Origin: Toxotes chatareus
Lineage: Eukaryota; Chordata; Actinopteri; Toxotidae
Direction: 5' to 3'
Assembly: GCA_016801885.1 (NCBI GenBank)
Contig: CM028891.1
Coordinates: 16,777,017 to 16,841,016 of the forward strand
Length of the DNA: 64,000 nucleotides
The translations under genes were made by a program, and so were the position numbers. Under the pieces are notes generated by a model. The model was not told where the DNA came from, did not search any database, and was given only the letters and a program-made list of their open reading frames with translations. The first letter of the stretch is position 1, and each line of letters begins with the position of its first letter. Of this stretch, positions 52,101-59,262 are shown one piece after another.

Positions 52101-52364
52101 AACAAGCTAAACCTGCTATAATTAGTCAGCAGACAATGTGTTTGGACACGTTACCTTGCCGACATATTGATGGTCATTTCCTGTGTATTCCTCGAGCAGA
52201 AAGAATTGATTCCACATCCATCCACGTTTGGACCGCTGAAGAATCCTCCCATCACTCTCTGCCATCCCAAACAGATTCCCAATATTCCCAGGTGTGAAAG
52301 GCAGGGCAGTGCTGGGCCACAGGATAGAGAGCATCAGGAGGAGCAGGACTTGATTGGGTATCAT
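33626..52364 (-). CDS. cdh10: Type II classical cadherin (CDH6/9/10 subgroup, best fit cadherin-10), spliced, 11 coding exons
   Basis: Calcium-dependent cell-cell adhesion receptor at the plasma membrane, expected to pair with cadherins on neighbouring cells and to link to actin through catenins. The assembled protein is about 779 residues. In order it has a signal peptide (1-20), a prodomain ending in RSKR (44-47), mature GWMWNQ with Trp2 and Trp4, five cadherin repeats with calcium motifs (LDRE, DINDNAP, DVNDSPP, EDVDEPP, DVNDNAP), a membrane helix (about 603-625) and a cytoplasmic tail. The tail has a GGGEEDTQAFD p120-binding segment and a PPYDSLATYAYEG beta-catenin-binding segment. Exon lengths match the family plan. 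Short EC5 exon, SDGRIL prodomain and CENVKAGQLIQTISAVD favour CDH10; some EC1-EC3 residues look CDH9-like. The exon 5/6 splice phase is off by two bases (see 42579-42743), so the annotated product assumes that the junction is rescued or that the sequence has an error. Confidence 0.85.
34117..37656 (-). other. Cadherin intron 11 (3.5 kb)
   Basis: The intron is bounded by GTAAGT and a T-rich TAG acceptor. No supported gene lies inside. It contains T and A runs (34372-34384), CT-rich patches near 34560-34610, and an AC-rich patch at 35176-35200. Around 36397-36420 a short phrase resembles a dispersed fish repeat but is too short to call. Confidence 0.7.
37657..37908 (-). CDS. cdh10: Cadherin exon 11: end of EC5 and membrane helix
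   Basis: The exon is 252 bp, the family-standard length for this exon. The acceptor is CGCAG and the donor GTAAGT. It encodes DNTANILTQRGGFSRREM, then VISDNDYPIQSST, the CACDSRGN cysteine segment of the membrane-proximal EC5 repeat, and GALVAILLCVIILL, the first part of the membrane helix. Sequence and length fit the CDH6/9/10 group closely. Confidence 0.93.
37909..38782 (-). other. Cadherin intron 10 (874 bp)
   Basis: AT-rich intron with a T run at 38336-38355 and no other recognisable element. Confidence 0.75.
38783..38891 (-). CDS. cdh10: Cadherin exon 10: first part of EC5
   Basis: The exon is 109 bp between a TTTGCAG acceptor and a GTAAGG donor. It encodes LIQTISAVDTDEPLVGHKF followed by FSISATNPNFTIIDRE. 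The exon lacks the extra residues that I recall in the corresponding loop of CDH6 and CDH9, and its length equals the one expected for CDH10. This is one of the stronger paralogue cues. Confidence 0.9.
38892..39863 (-). other. Cadherin intron 9 (972 bp)
   Basis: Holds the antisense LINE remnant at 38980-39215, an A run at 39355-39368, and an 88-codon minus-strand open frame at 39436-39702 that I do not recognise. The donor is GTGCTT, weaker than the GTAAG donors of exons 3, 4, 10 and 11. Confidence 0.7.
38980..39215 (+). mobile_element. Degraded LINE reverse-transcriptase C-terminal fragment (L2/Rex1-like)
   Basis: The plus strand, antisense to the cadherin, translates from 38989 as TPLLASLHWLPLKSRIDLFL and later, after indels and frame changes, as PKLWNSLSLTIKSSPTVHIF. 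These are the hallmark phrases (SLHWLPVxxRIxFK … PKLWNSLP…FK) of the C-terminal region of reverse transcriptases from L2/Rex1/CR1-type LINEs. A stretch between them is deleted, and stops and frameshifts are present. It is a 5'-truncated dead copy. Confidence 0.75.
39864..39985 (-). CDS. cdh10: Cadherin exon 9: EC4/EC5 junction
   Basis: The exon is 122 bp, the family-standard length. The acceptor is TTTCAG; the donor is GTGCTT, weak but in the correct phase. After a split Asn it encodes NPRQTTRVPVFIKVLDVND, the calcium-binding linker DVNDNAPEF, and YDTFVCENVKAGQ, which continues in exon 10. Confidence 0.92.
39986..40106 (-). other. Cadherin intron 8 (121 bp)
   Basis: Very short intron between GTAATT and TTTCAG. 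It has AAC/CAA-rich simple sequence at 40036-40060 and nothing else. Confidence 0.8.
40107..40243 (-). CDS. cdh10: Cadherin exon 8: EC4
   Basis: The exon is 137 bp, the family-standard length, between CTTTCAG and GTAATT. It completes a Lys codon, then encodes YSIDRHTDLERLFNIDSVNG, TITTLKALDREISKWHN and ISVVATEI. The LDRE calcium motif and the RHTDL phrase are typical of type II cadherin EC4. Confidence 0.93.
40244..41444 (-). other. Cadherin intron 7 (1.2 kb)
   Basis: Contains an A run (40260-40270), an AAAAT-rich patch at 40375-40400 and a C-run cluster at 41028-41050. No coding element is recognised. Confidence 0.7.
41028..41050 (-). other. C-run cluster: potential G-quadruplex in the sense RNA
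   Basis: On the plus strand the C runs are about nine, four, four and three bases long, separated by single A or AT. In the gene's orientation these are G runs, so the intron 7 pre-mRNA could form a G-quadruplex. Confidence 0.4.
41445..41698 (-). CDS. cdh10: Cadherin exon 7: EC3/EC4
   Basis: The exon is 254 bp, the family-standard length. The acceptor is CATCTCCAG; the donor is GTACGC, which is weak but leaves the correct phase (AA|A for Lys). It encodes ALDYESKRDYEFRVEVKNTY, DARFIHGLQFKDYATVK, the linker EDVDEPPVF, and EVHEDTAAGSFVGVVSARDP DAD. LDYES, EVHED and ARDPD are closer to CDH10 than to CDH9 as I recall them. Confidence 0.92.
41699..42399 (-). other. Cadherin intron 6 (701 bp)
   Basis: AT-rich intron bounded by GTGCTT and TCTCCAG. 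I see nothing else in it. Confidence 0.75.
42400..42581 (-). CDS. cdh10: Cadherin exon 6: EC3 start (5' boundary in conflict)
   Basis: The frame encodes IPFVTAVESTEVGGAIGRIK, ADDPDVGRNAEMEYSIVGG, then NIITDQTTQEGVIIIKK, which is EC3. Family alignment requires two bases before the first Ile codon to complete a split codon from exon 5, so the exon should start at 42581. The bases there are AG, preceded by AC rather than AG. The visible acceptor TGTACAG would instead start the exon at 42579 and shift the frame, giving TAA at 42521-42523. The exon is also two codons shorter than I recall for human CDH6, within the EC3 loop. The content is certain; the 5' edge is not. Confidence 0.75.
42582..42742 (-). 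other. Cadherin intron 5 (about 161 bp)
   Basis: Short intron with a good GTAAGA donor whose position gives the standard 168-bp exon 5. The 3' end is either ...TGTACAG (wrong phase) or ...TGTAC (right phase, non-canonical AC). Confidence 0.6.
42743..42910 (-). CDS. cdh10: Cadherin exon 5: EC2/EC3
   Basis: The exon is exactly 168 bp, the family-standard length, between TTTTTTACAG and GTAAGA. It encodes TIKTALPGMDREVKENYQVV, then IQAKDMAGQMGGLSGTTTV and the calcium linker LSDVNDSPPRFAN. The QAKDMxGQMGGLSGTTTV phrase is nearly invariant in type II cadherins. Confidence 0.93.
42911..43650 (-). other. Cadherin intron 4 (740 bp)
   Basis: AT-rich intron with a GTAAGC donor. No other element is recognised. 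Confidence 0.75.
43651..43770 (-). CDS. cdh10: Cadherin exon 4: EC2
   Basis: The exon is 120 bp, the family-standard length, between TTTGCAG and GTAAGC. It encodes GTSVVTVTATDADDQTYGNS, then AKLVYSILQGQPYFSVDSEN. YSILQGQPYFSV is diagnostic for EC2 of type II cadherins. SAKLVYSI and SVDSENG lean towards CDH9 or CDH6. Confidence 0.93.
43771..45701 (-). other. Cadherin intron 3 (1.9 kb)
   Basis: No supported gene. AT-rich single-copy sequence with a GTAAGT donor. I see no recognisable repeat. Confidence 0.7.
45702..45996 (-). CDS. cdh10: Cadherin exon 3: EC1
   Basis: The exon is 295 bp, the family-standard length, with a TTTTCAG acceptor and GTAAGT donor. It encodes LHSNMDKGDGNVKYVLTGDG, AGTLFLIDEKSGDIHATKRL, DREEKAMYTLHAKVLDR, the linker KIHDINDNAPKF and the ASVPEMSEVG start of EC2. 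EC1 carries the adhesive strand-swap interface. AGTLFLIDEKSGDIHAT is CDH10-like; DKGDGN and LTGDGAG are CDH9-like. Confidence 0.94.
47872..47904. repeat. Interrupted poly(A) tract
   Basis: A 17-base A run, CTT, then a 13-base A run, following a C run. Confidence 0.85.
48852..48910. repeat. Two-copy tandem repeat of about 30 bp
   Basis: Unit 1 (48852-48880) and unit 2 (48881-48910) both read CCTTT-TCAAGGCCTT, then CAGCACAAACACAG or CAACAGAAGCACAG. The units differ at a handful of positions. A third copy is not visible. Confidence 0.7.
50273..50648. mobile_element. Degraded non-autonomous DNA-transposon-like repeat
   Basis: The left edge TAGGGTTGTGAGTAACGGTT with following TTTTCGTTGATTGATTTTCC, the internal CAAAGATACTCAGTTTTCTA, and the right edge GACTAATTATCGCAGGTG match the layout of a very common teleost element. 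As I recall it, that element starts TAGGGTTGCAACTAACGATT, has an internal AAAGATATTCAGTTTAC block and ends ATCGTTGCAGCTCTA. It has no coding capacity. The terminal inverted repeats are badly eroded. The class (probably hAT-like) is from memory. Confidence 0.5.
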
Positions 52365-52496
52365 GGTATCCAGTCAGCTGGGAAATGTCCTTGATGACTT
52401 TGGAATTATGGTAATAGGTTTCTGATAGGATGAACACTGGAAGGCAGTGTCATCAGAACAGACATTGTATTCCTCTCTTTGATGTCCTTTAGATCC
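52155..52496 (-). CDS. cdh10: Cadherin exon 2: 5' UTR end, signal peptide, prodomain, mature N-terminus
   Basis: The exon begins after TTTCTACAG (start 52496), carries about 132 nt of 5' UTR, and has its ATG at 52364. It then encodes 70 residues up to a GTAACG donor. Residues 1-20 form a hydrophobic signal peptide (LLLLMLSILW core, likely cleavage after PSTA). A short prodomain contains SDGRILQRSKR, with furin site RSKR at 44-47. The mature chain starts GWMWNQFFLLEEYTGNDHQY; the two Trp residues (49 and 51) are the type II strand-swap anchors. SDGRIL before the furin site recalls CDH10. Confidence 0.92.
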
Positions 52497-54199
52497 CTGT
52501 AGAAAGATGGAAGTCTAGTCAAGAAACACTTTAATGACACTTATGTATTTCTTTCAGAATAGACTTTAAATCCTTGCAGAGTAGAAGACCCACTGAAATA
52601 GCATGCAGGCTACAAGAGAGCAACACTTATGTACACAAAGGCTCAGTGCAGATTTGCTGTATGCCATGGGTCCCTTTCAGTTTCTGCTGTACCAGGGCCG
52701 CAGCTAATTATGCAGTCAACACACACAGGAATTCATTCTGCGTGCATTGTGTGAGTGAAGGAGAGTTTTAAAGTCATATTTTAGTGGTGGGAGTTGTCTA
52801 ACACCAATGAATATAAATGTAGTGTTTTTAAAAGAACAAATACAAATTAATGAAGTAACAACATTCTAAAACTATCCAAACCCAATTTAGAAACTTATTC
52901 GGATTTTTTTCCCCCTAAAATGTAAATAATGTAATAATAAGAATGTAGACAAAACAAATGCAGTAAGAGTCATTAGGCAAACTTCTGAGGAGCTGGAAAA
53001 CAGCTGAGGGAAATAAAAAAAGACATTAAAAGGAAAGATTTCTTATGAAGAAATGCAAGAAACTGCAATGCAAATGTATCACAGAAAAAGACTTCAGTCA
53101 TCATAGTGCATTAGCAACCCAGTGAATGCAAATTAAGTTTAATCACAGCAACTGCAACCCCTTCTCTGCTCTTTGTTTTGTATTACAAATGGTCAGTCTT
53201 TGATGTGTTCTTGTGTTAGTGTTTTTCTAAGAAGCTGTTGTTTATTTATTTATTACTATATATTATTTGTTGTCTTCCTAATTTAGTGCAGCTACCCTGC
53301 ACACTTTCTTTTTTTGGTGCTCTGACCCTTTTTTCTTTTGCTACTGACATCACTGTCCTATAAGAGTACTGATTAGTTTTCTCTTATTTACCACAACCGT
53401 TCTGTAATCTACCAATACAAACGTTCACTTTGTCAAAGGCCGAACTCGCATGCAAATCACATGCGGTTTAGTAAATCCAGTGGAATTCACAATCAAACAC
53501 ACTTATCTCCTCCTTTTCCTGTATCTGGGGAGTTAAGGAGTGAGCCACGCTTCTCTAATTATAAGTTGCATTGCTGCTGATAATGCAAACAGTGCTTCAA
53601 AGCCAGTGAGCATGTTTGAATCGCTTAATACAGGCGTCTCTGCGAGCTGAATGCTTCTGACATGAGCAAACGCCACCACTGTAACATGCTCCAAACTCAG
53701 AAACACAGTCTTTATTTTTATGTTAGCTTCACACTCATTCCGTTACACTGCAAAGCTACAGAGCAGCCTCCACTAATGTACGCTGAGATGAATTGTCCTT
53801 TACCCATTTTCCACCAAAGCTGAATTACAATTTGTCCTTGTATCCATTAGTGATCTTTAATTCCTTAGATTTTTATTCCCCCAAACGTTGCGATGTACTC
53901 TAGAAGCAAAATCACCAAAATTATCCCCAGGCATCTGTTGGGCTTTGTGTCTGTGGTGAGCTATTTTGTGTTATTGTGAGTCTTCTTCCAATACTTCACT
54001 AAGGCAGTGTCCCCACCAGGACTGGTCCTGATAGGTAATTTGGGTATGCATGCATAATTTATGGACTTTTGGAAGTTAATCCTAATAAATCTTGCCTCTC
54101 CTTCTAAAAGAGCGTATTAAGTAGGGTTCCCATATGAAGGCTAGAGTACCACAGTTATCCTGACAAGCATTCACTGGGTACCTCAGGGACTGCTGTGTA

Positions 54200-54233
54200 A
54201 ATTGCTAAACTAGCACATGCTAGTTTAGCAATT
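54200..54233. repeat. 34-bp near-perfect palindrome
   Basis: Left arm AATTGCTAAACTAGCA (54200-54215), two-base spacer CA, right arm TGCTAGTTTAGCAATT (54218-54233). The 16-bp arms are perfect reverse complements. The flanking bases do not continue the symmetry. Confidence 0.9.
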
Positions 54234-57200
54234 CCTCTACTTTTGTTCAGAGCTCTTAAATAAGGTCTGTAAGTGTCAGTGGAGGTATTCACGTGAACAA
54301 AAGGCCTGTTACTGTCTATGAACAAATTAGTATTGTGGTTCCATTGATGACATTGAAGTGTGGAATATAACTGAATATAATCCTTTGAATAGAAAATCAA
54401 CTAGCGGAGGTAATGAGATCTGAGTGTAAAAGCTGCTCATTCTCTGTCACTCAGTTTTAGTCAGTTGAATTTGTTTAATCAGTAATATAAGTAAAAAAAC
54501 AAAAACAGCATATGTGTTTGACTGCGTTATGCCAGTTTTGCTGTGGGTGATCATCACTATTAAGGCTTTAAAAAGTAAAAATACAGGGAACTGTGTAATA
54601 TATCTTGGCACCAGCTACAGCTGTTCGGTAAAACTGACCCAAACCTTTCAAGAATCTATAAACAGATAAAACCAGAGGCTGTAAATATGAATGACAGCAG
54701 TGTCGTTTTCTGACACCAGAGCAGAAAGTACTGAGACTTTATAAAAATACAGCTATAGTAGAAGAGATAAAATATAGATTGTGCTTTAAATACATTTTTA
54801 TGTTATTTTCTCGTGCATGCCCATAATGTGGCTGGAGTGTGAAACGTGCATTTCCAAAATCAGGAAACGCCGCCTTGCAATTAATCTAGTCTGATGCTTG
54901 TGATTGCATTTTCCAATTATCATTCCAGCCTGTCCTTGAGTTTTAATAGCATTCTGGATATTAATCTTTGATGTGGTGTGCCTATTAAGCATTAGGCCAG
55001 TATGTCTTTTCACAATTCTTCCAAACACTCCATTAAAGGATGAGTGAGCATGCTGAATCCATGCCAGAGCCTATAGACTCAAGCTGAATTATCTCAACTT
55101 ATTCAGCCTATTAAATAGTGGGGTTTATTAAAAATAATGTTTATGATTAGATTAAGTTGTAGGGAGCTTATATGGCTTGGAATTTAAACCCAAGATGTGA
55201 AGGAACAAAATTGTTAAATATGTTTTTAAAGTGTCGTTGAGGGTTGTTATTCTTAATCTTGGCTAAGACACATTCTGGCAGCAGCTCTGCTGTGCCCCAT
55301 TTCTGTAATCTGCAAAATTATCCATTCTTGTTTTGCTGAATAAGAATGTCTTTGATCAGATATATAAACTAGCTGTTCATCAGGATACGCTTCATGGAAA
55401 AGCACAGCCTCGCACATTATTCTGTATAAATTTGTATGCACATGCATTCCCAAAGTGAACATGCAGCCTTCTCCACAGACATTAAACTGAGCCCTGCATC
55501 TAGGCTTTTCTCTGACTTCTCTGACTTCAGCAGACAGTAATCACAGATGCAGTGTGCAGCAGAGGTCTGGTTGGTAAACCTTTTTAAGAGGTCTTGCATG
55601 CATAATAAATATAAATACCGAAATTGACCATCTGGTATCTGTGTTGCTGCAACCTTTGGCACCAAGAATAATATCAACATACCACTCTGTGTGGTTTTAA
55701 CTTAACACTGTGCTCCTCCTCAACGTGATAATATTTATCACAAGTTTGGTTTGAATAAAACTAATCAAACACAAATAAATTAAATTTACAGGGAAAGATA
55801 AATGGAAAGTAATGTCTATAAAAGCTTCAGCAGGGGAAAAAAAAGTCTGTCAGAGCCACAGTGCACAAACACGAATGCATTTCTCATTTCTTGTGTTTTA
55901 CTGTACATTGCGAAACAAGCACACACCTTCAGAACCAAGCAAATGAACACACACACAGATTCATGTACAGAGTCACACGCAGATGTCGAGTTAGTTAATC
56001 AGGGGGGGACGACATGAATAAGCATCAATCTTCCATAACCTCCACCTCCACCCTGCTACACAGATACCAACCAAATTTGAAACTGCTGGCATTTGAACAC
56101 CATTTAAATTATAGCCTTGTGTTTTACTATTAATCAATTCAACAAGTGACTATATTGTATTAGAACCATAAATAAACATAGACAGAGGTACAGTGATTGG
56201 GAGAGGAAAAGACAAAGATGGAGAGAGGGCAGGGGAAGGTTGCAAGGTCATCAAAGTGGTGTCATGATTAGTCTTGGCGACTCTTTGTACCTGCTCTGTT
56301 TTTCCAATAACATGACTTATGACTGGTAAATGCAGTATTTTCGCAGCGGCAAACATTAACCATACATGTGAGTTGGGTGCTGGAAACCAACGCTATGTGA
56401 CTGACAGTTTGAATAGCTCCAGTGATTGCTTGCTGGTATTGACAGACCGGCACAGACAGAGTGTAAATCTAGCATGAGGGGCGTTGATGCACCAACATGC
56501 AGCACCTGTGCAAACCTCCACTTGGTGGAGCCCTAGACCTTCCCAAGTCTGCCTTCACTGGCTGCAGTCACTGGCAAACCTCAGCAAGCTTTACTCATGT
56601 TTTGAAATCCTCTAAGCAATTTTGTGATACAGTGCACACTTCATCATTGAAAAGCTACTCCAAAAAGGAGGGAGGGCCTTCTTTCTTGAAAAGTGTATGT
56701 TGACTGTGGAAGTGCGATATAAAATGCACTTTATCATTAAAAAAAACATATCCTTATTTATGTTGTGAGGATGGTATCTGCATCTTAAAGGCCATAATAA
56801 TGAATTCATATAAACATCTGTCTTGCTAAAGCTCTAACTACTGTGTGAGGGAAGGTGTATCCAGGTTAGTATAACCAAACTCAGAAAATACACACTGACA
56901 AGATAAAATAAAAATAGTGGCATTTAAAATAAAACTGCTTAAAATGACCATATTAATTCCCTTATTATGTTGAGAAAATGCCCAGATTTCCTTCTCCTGG
57001 TTGACCATTTCACCACTGACTTACGTAGTGTTTTTCAAATACGGTAAATATTCATGTTTAATCCTTAAAACCAGCTGTGTGAATGCTCATGAGAGCCTGT
57101 GTGTGTGGGAGAATGGATTTCCACCTCTTCTCATTTCAACGCTGAAAGGTCACTCCGTATCTGATAATAATTCAAGGAGCGTGTTAGTGGCTAATTTGCA

Positions 57201-57326
57201 CTAAACAATAATGGCATTACATGGATGACCTGGTGCACACCACTGTTCCCTAACATATCACTTTGGTGACTGTAAAGCTGTCTGCGTATGAGGCAGCATC
57301 CAGAGGACGCTGTGGCTGGAAAGAGC

Positions 57327-57352
57327 AAAAAAAAAAAAAAAAAAAAAAAAAA
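57327..57352. repeat. Poly(A) run, 26 bases
   Basis: Uninterrupted A run, with no recognisable SINE or retrocopy upstream. Confidence 0.9.
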
Positions 57353-57573
57353 GGAGAGTAAAGGGTGGATTAAGTTTGTGCTGTGGAGGATGTGCACATG
57401 TACATACTCGGCATCACTGCTGGCTGCTCTCGTTGCACCGCTTGAACACCACGATAAACACCTCCATGCGTTTTTTGGAGATATGAATGGTACAGTGCCT
57501 CTCCATCAAATCTGCCCATAACACATCACAAGCATGATTCGCCCGCACTGCCTCTCAGCAGACAGACAGATAT

Positions 57574-57577
<4 letters not shown>

Positions 57578-57612
<35 letters not shown>
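57578..57612. repeat. (AC)n microsatellite
   Basis: About 17 AC units, followed by CA-rich degraded sequence to about 57670. Confidence 0.9.
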
Positions 57613-57613
<1 letters not shown>

Positions 57614-58301
57614 CTCGGCATGGACACTTGAACAGGTGCACACATAAACAAAGATGCACACACACATTTAGAGATGTTCATATATGTCGCATGTGAACAT
57701 GGACAGGCACCTACGTGCATCTAAATATGTACATGCATAAATTCTGTTTGGACATCCACTGGTGCACAGCATGGAGCCAGAATAGCACTTAGTTGGATGT
57801 GACAAAGTTAATGCTAGTCTTTATGAAAGTACAGTATGACCCCAAGCCATAACGCCCACGTTAAAGTTACGTATGCAGCGTTATCCACTGTGTGACAGGT
57901 GTCAAGAGATGAGTATTACACAACTTAAAGGGAAGGAACAGATCCTAAAAATACATGCTAGTTTTCATTTTAAGGTTTGATTCATCGCACCTCATTAATG
58001 AGATTAAAGTTCCAATTTGCCAAAGGAAAAGATGCTGAGAATCTACTCTGATATGCAGTGCTGTTTCTCTCATTTCATGTACACGAGTAAATTCAACAAA
58101 CAAATTCAACAAATCTAATCGTTTCCTAGTTCTGTCGATTTGGCTGTTATCAAGCTCTTTGAAGTTGCAACACTTCTTTTCATGAGATGCTGCTGCATTG
58201 GTCTGGCTTTGTCACAGTGCAAGGAGCAGATCATCCCCTGGAGTCTGGAGGCAGACAAAATATAAATGCATCCTTAAACATTAATCAGAAAAAGCCCTTA
58301 C

Positions 58302-58711
58302 CTTTTGATTTTCACAGCTTAGCATCCATCTGTGTCACTGAGTGCACGGTGCTGTGTTCCTACTCCTGAGCAGTGCTTAGCGGCGGAGAATCTGACTCCT
58401 CACGGCAGAGCTTACATTCCGAGACTGACAACAGCACAGCTGGTGCGAATGTGTATGGGAGTGTGTGTGTGTGTGTTTGTGCATGTGTGTGTGTGTAAGT
58501 GTGAGAGAAGGAGAGAGAGAGAGAGAGAGAGAGTGTGTCTCCTGCCTGCTTTCCTCCCTCGCTCTATGCTTCTCTATTTCTCTCTGCCCTCCCTCGCTCC
58601 ATTTCTCCTCCCCGCTCTCTGGCTTCTCTCCCCTTTCCTCCTCTACACTTTCTTTCTATCATCTCTTCTCTCTCTCTCTCTGTCTCTCTTTCTCTGTCTC
58701 TCCCTCCCTCT

Positions 58712-58747
<36 letters not shown>

Positions 58748-58800
58748 CTCCCCTCCGCTCTCTCTTTCTCTAGCAGTGCATCACTTCTGGCGGTGGATGT
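58302..58800 (-). other. Candidate non-coding first exon of the cadherin gene
   Basis: On the minus strand a strong donor, AAAAG|GTAAGGG, lies at 58302/58301. The sequence before it (58302-58420) is free of simple repeats and has several CpGs, and further upstream is a GA-rich tract, as is common in 5' UTRs. Coding exon 2 has an acceptor inside its 5' UTR, so at least one upstream non-coding exon must exist. This is the best candidate in the window. The upstream boundary is arbitrary. The true exon 1 could lie beyond the window. Confidence 0.3.
58459..58772. repeat. Compound (GT)n-(GA)n-(CT)n low-complexity tract
   Basis: GT units (58459-58498) with interruptions, GA units (58510-58533), then 220 bp of CT/CCT/CTTT-rich pyrimidine sequence with pure CT runs at about 58665-58684 and 58716-58744. 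Long translations across it are Ser/Leu/Pro-rich artefacts. In the cadherin orientation the pyrimidine tract is a GA-rich purine tract. Confidence 0.9.
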
Positions 58801-59160
58801 CACCCAGGCTGAAGCTGAGGCGACTCTGCCCCTGATTGGCTGCCATTCACAAGTTAGCGATAAAGAAAAGGGAGGGAGAAAACGAGAAGAAAAGCAGAGG
58901 GAAGAGGGGGGGAGGGATGAGTGAGAAAATAGTGCCCTTACATCCCAGTGAGCATTAGTTGACTGTGGAATGGAGAAACTGGGCAGGTTAGAGGCTGAAG
59001 AAGAGGGTGGACTCTGGGAAGGCGCACAGTGTTTTCCTTCTTTCTTACTGTGAATGCGTCCGAGCTCTCTGCGTAAGAGGCTGCGCTGAAAGCGACGGCT
59101 CTGACAGATCGACTGTGTGACGTTTGATGTCTAAAGCAATCGGCCCCATCTAATCTTCTT
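58780..59160 (-). promoter_or_regulatory. Candidate promoter region with CpG cluster
   Basis: Nine CpGs fall within about 100 bp at 59053-59150, against a CpG-poor background. The segment also holds a TGACGT (CRE-like) site near 59119, and ATTGG at 58836-58840, which is a CCAAT box on the minus strand. It lies directly upstream of the candidate first exon on the minus strand. No TATA box is evident. Orientation and function are inferred. Confidence 0.3.
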
Positions 59161-59220
59161 TCAATGACAGTGGAATGAAGGAGAAAAAGGCCATAACTTG
59201 TAAATCAGCCACGCGGCAAA

Positions 59221-59262
59221 GGGGTTTGGGGGGTTTGGGGGGTTTGGGGGGTGTGGGGGGGG
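59221..59262 (+). repeat. (GGGGGGTTT)n G-rich array, G-quadruplex-type
   Basis: Three near-identical GGGGGGTTT units follow an initial GGGGTTT and end in GTGTGGGGGGGG. At least five G runs of four or more are separated by TTT or TGT loops, an unusually strong G-quadruplex motif. It sits about 70 bp beyond the CpG cluster. Confidence 0.85.

Larger units (their letters stand above)
45997..52154 (-). other. Cadherin intron 2 (6.2 kb)
   Basis: Largest intron between coding exons. Contents: a short AGAAT pentanucleotide run (46394-46410), A runs (47872-47904 and 48481-48495), a 29/30-bp tandem duplication (48852-48910), a degenerate CTAT/CTGT-rich patch (50135-50265), a DNA-transposon-like repeat (50273-50648) and T runs near 49845, 50427, 51630 and 51864. 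No gene is supported. Overlapping frames on both strands at 51.03-51.41 kb are chance. Confidence 0.7.
52497..58301 (-). other. Probable cadherin intron 1 (5.8 kb if exon 1 is correct)
   Basis: No supported gene. Contents are the 34-bp palindrome at 54200-54233, an octamer ATGCAAAT at 53450-53457 in a non-repetitive stretch, a 26-base A run (57327-57352) and an AC microsatellite (57578-57612). The assignment as intron depends on the candidate first exon at about 58.3 kb. Confidence 0.5.

Noticed and set aside
58332..58924. Overlapping plus-strand open frames of 102-167 codons
   Set aside because: They run through GT, GA and CT microsatellites, and their translations are Ser/Leu/Pro or Arg/Glu artefacts.
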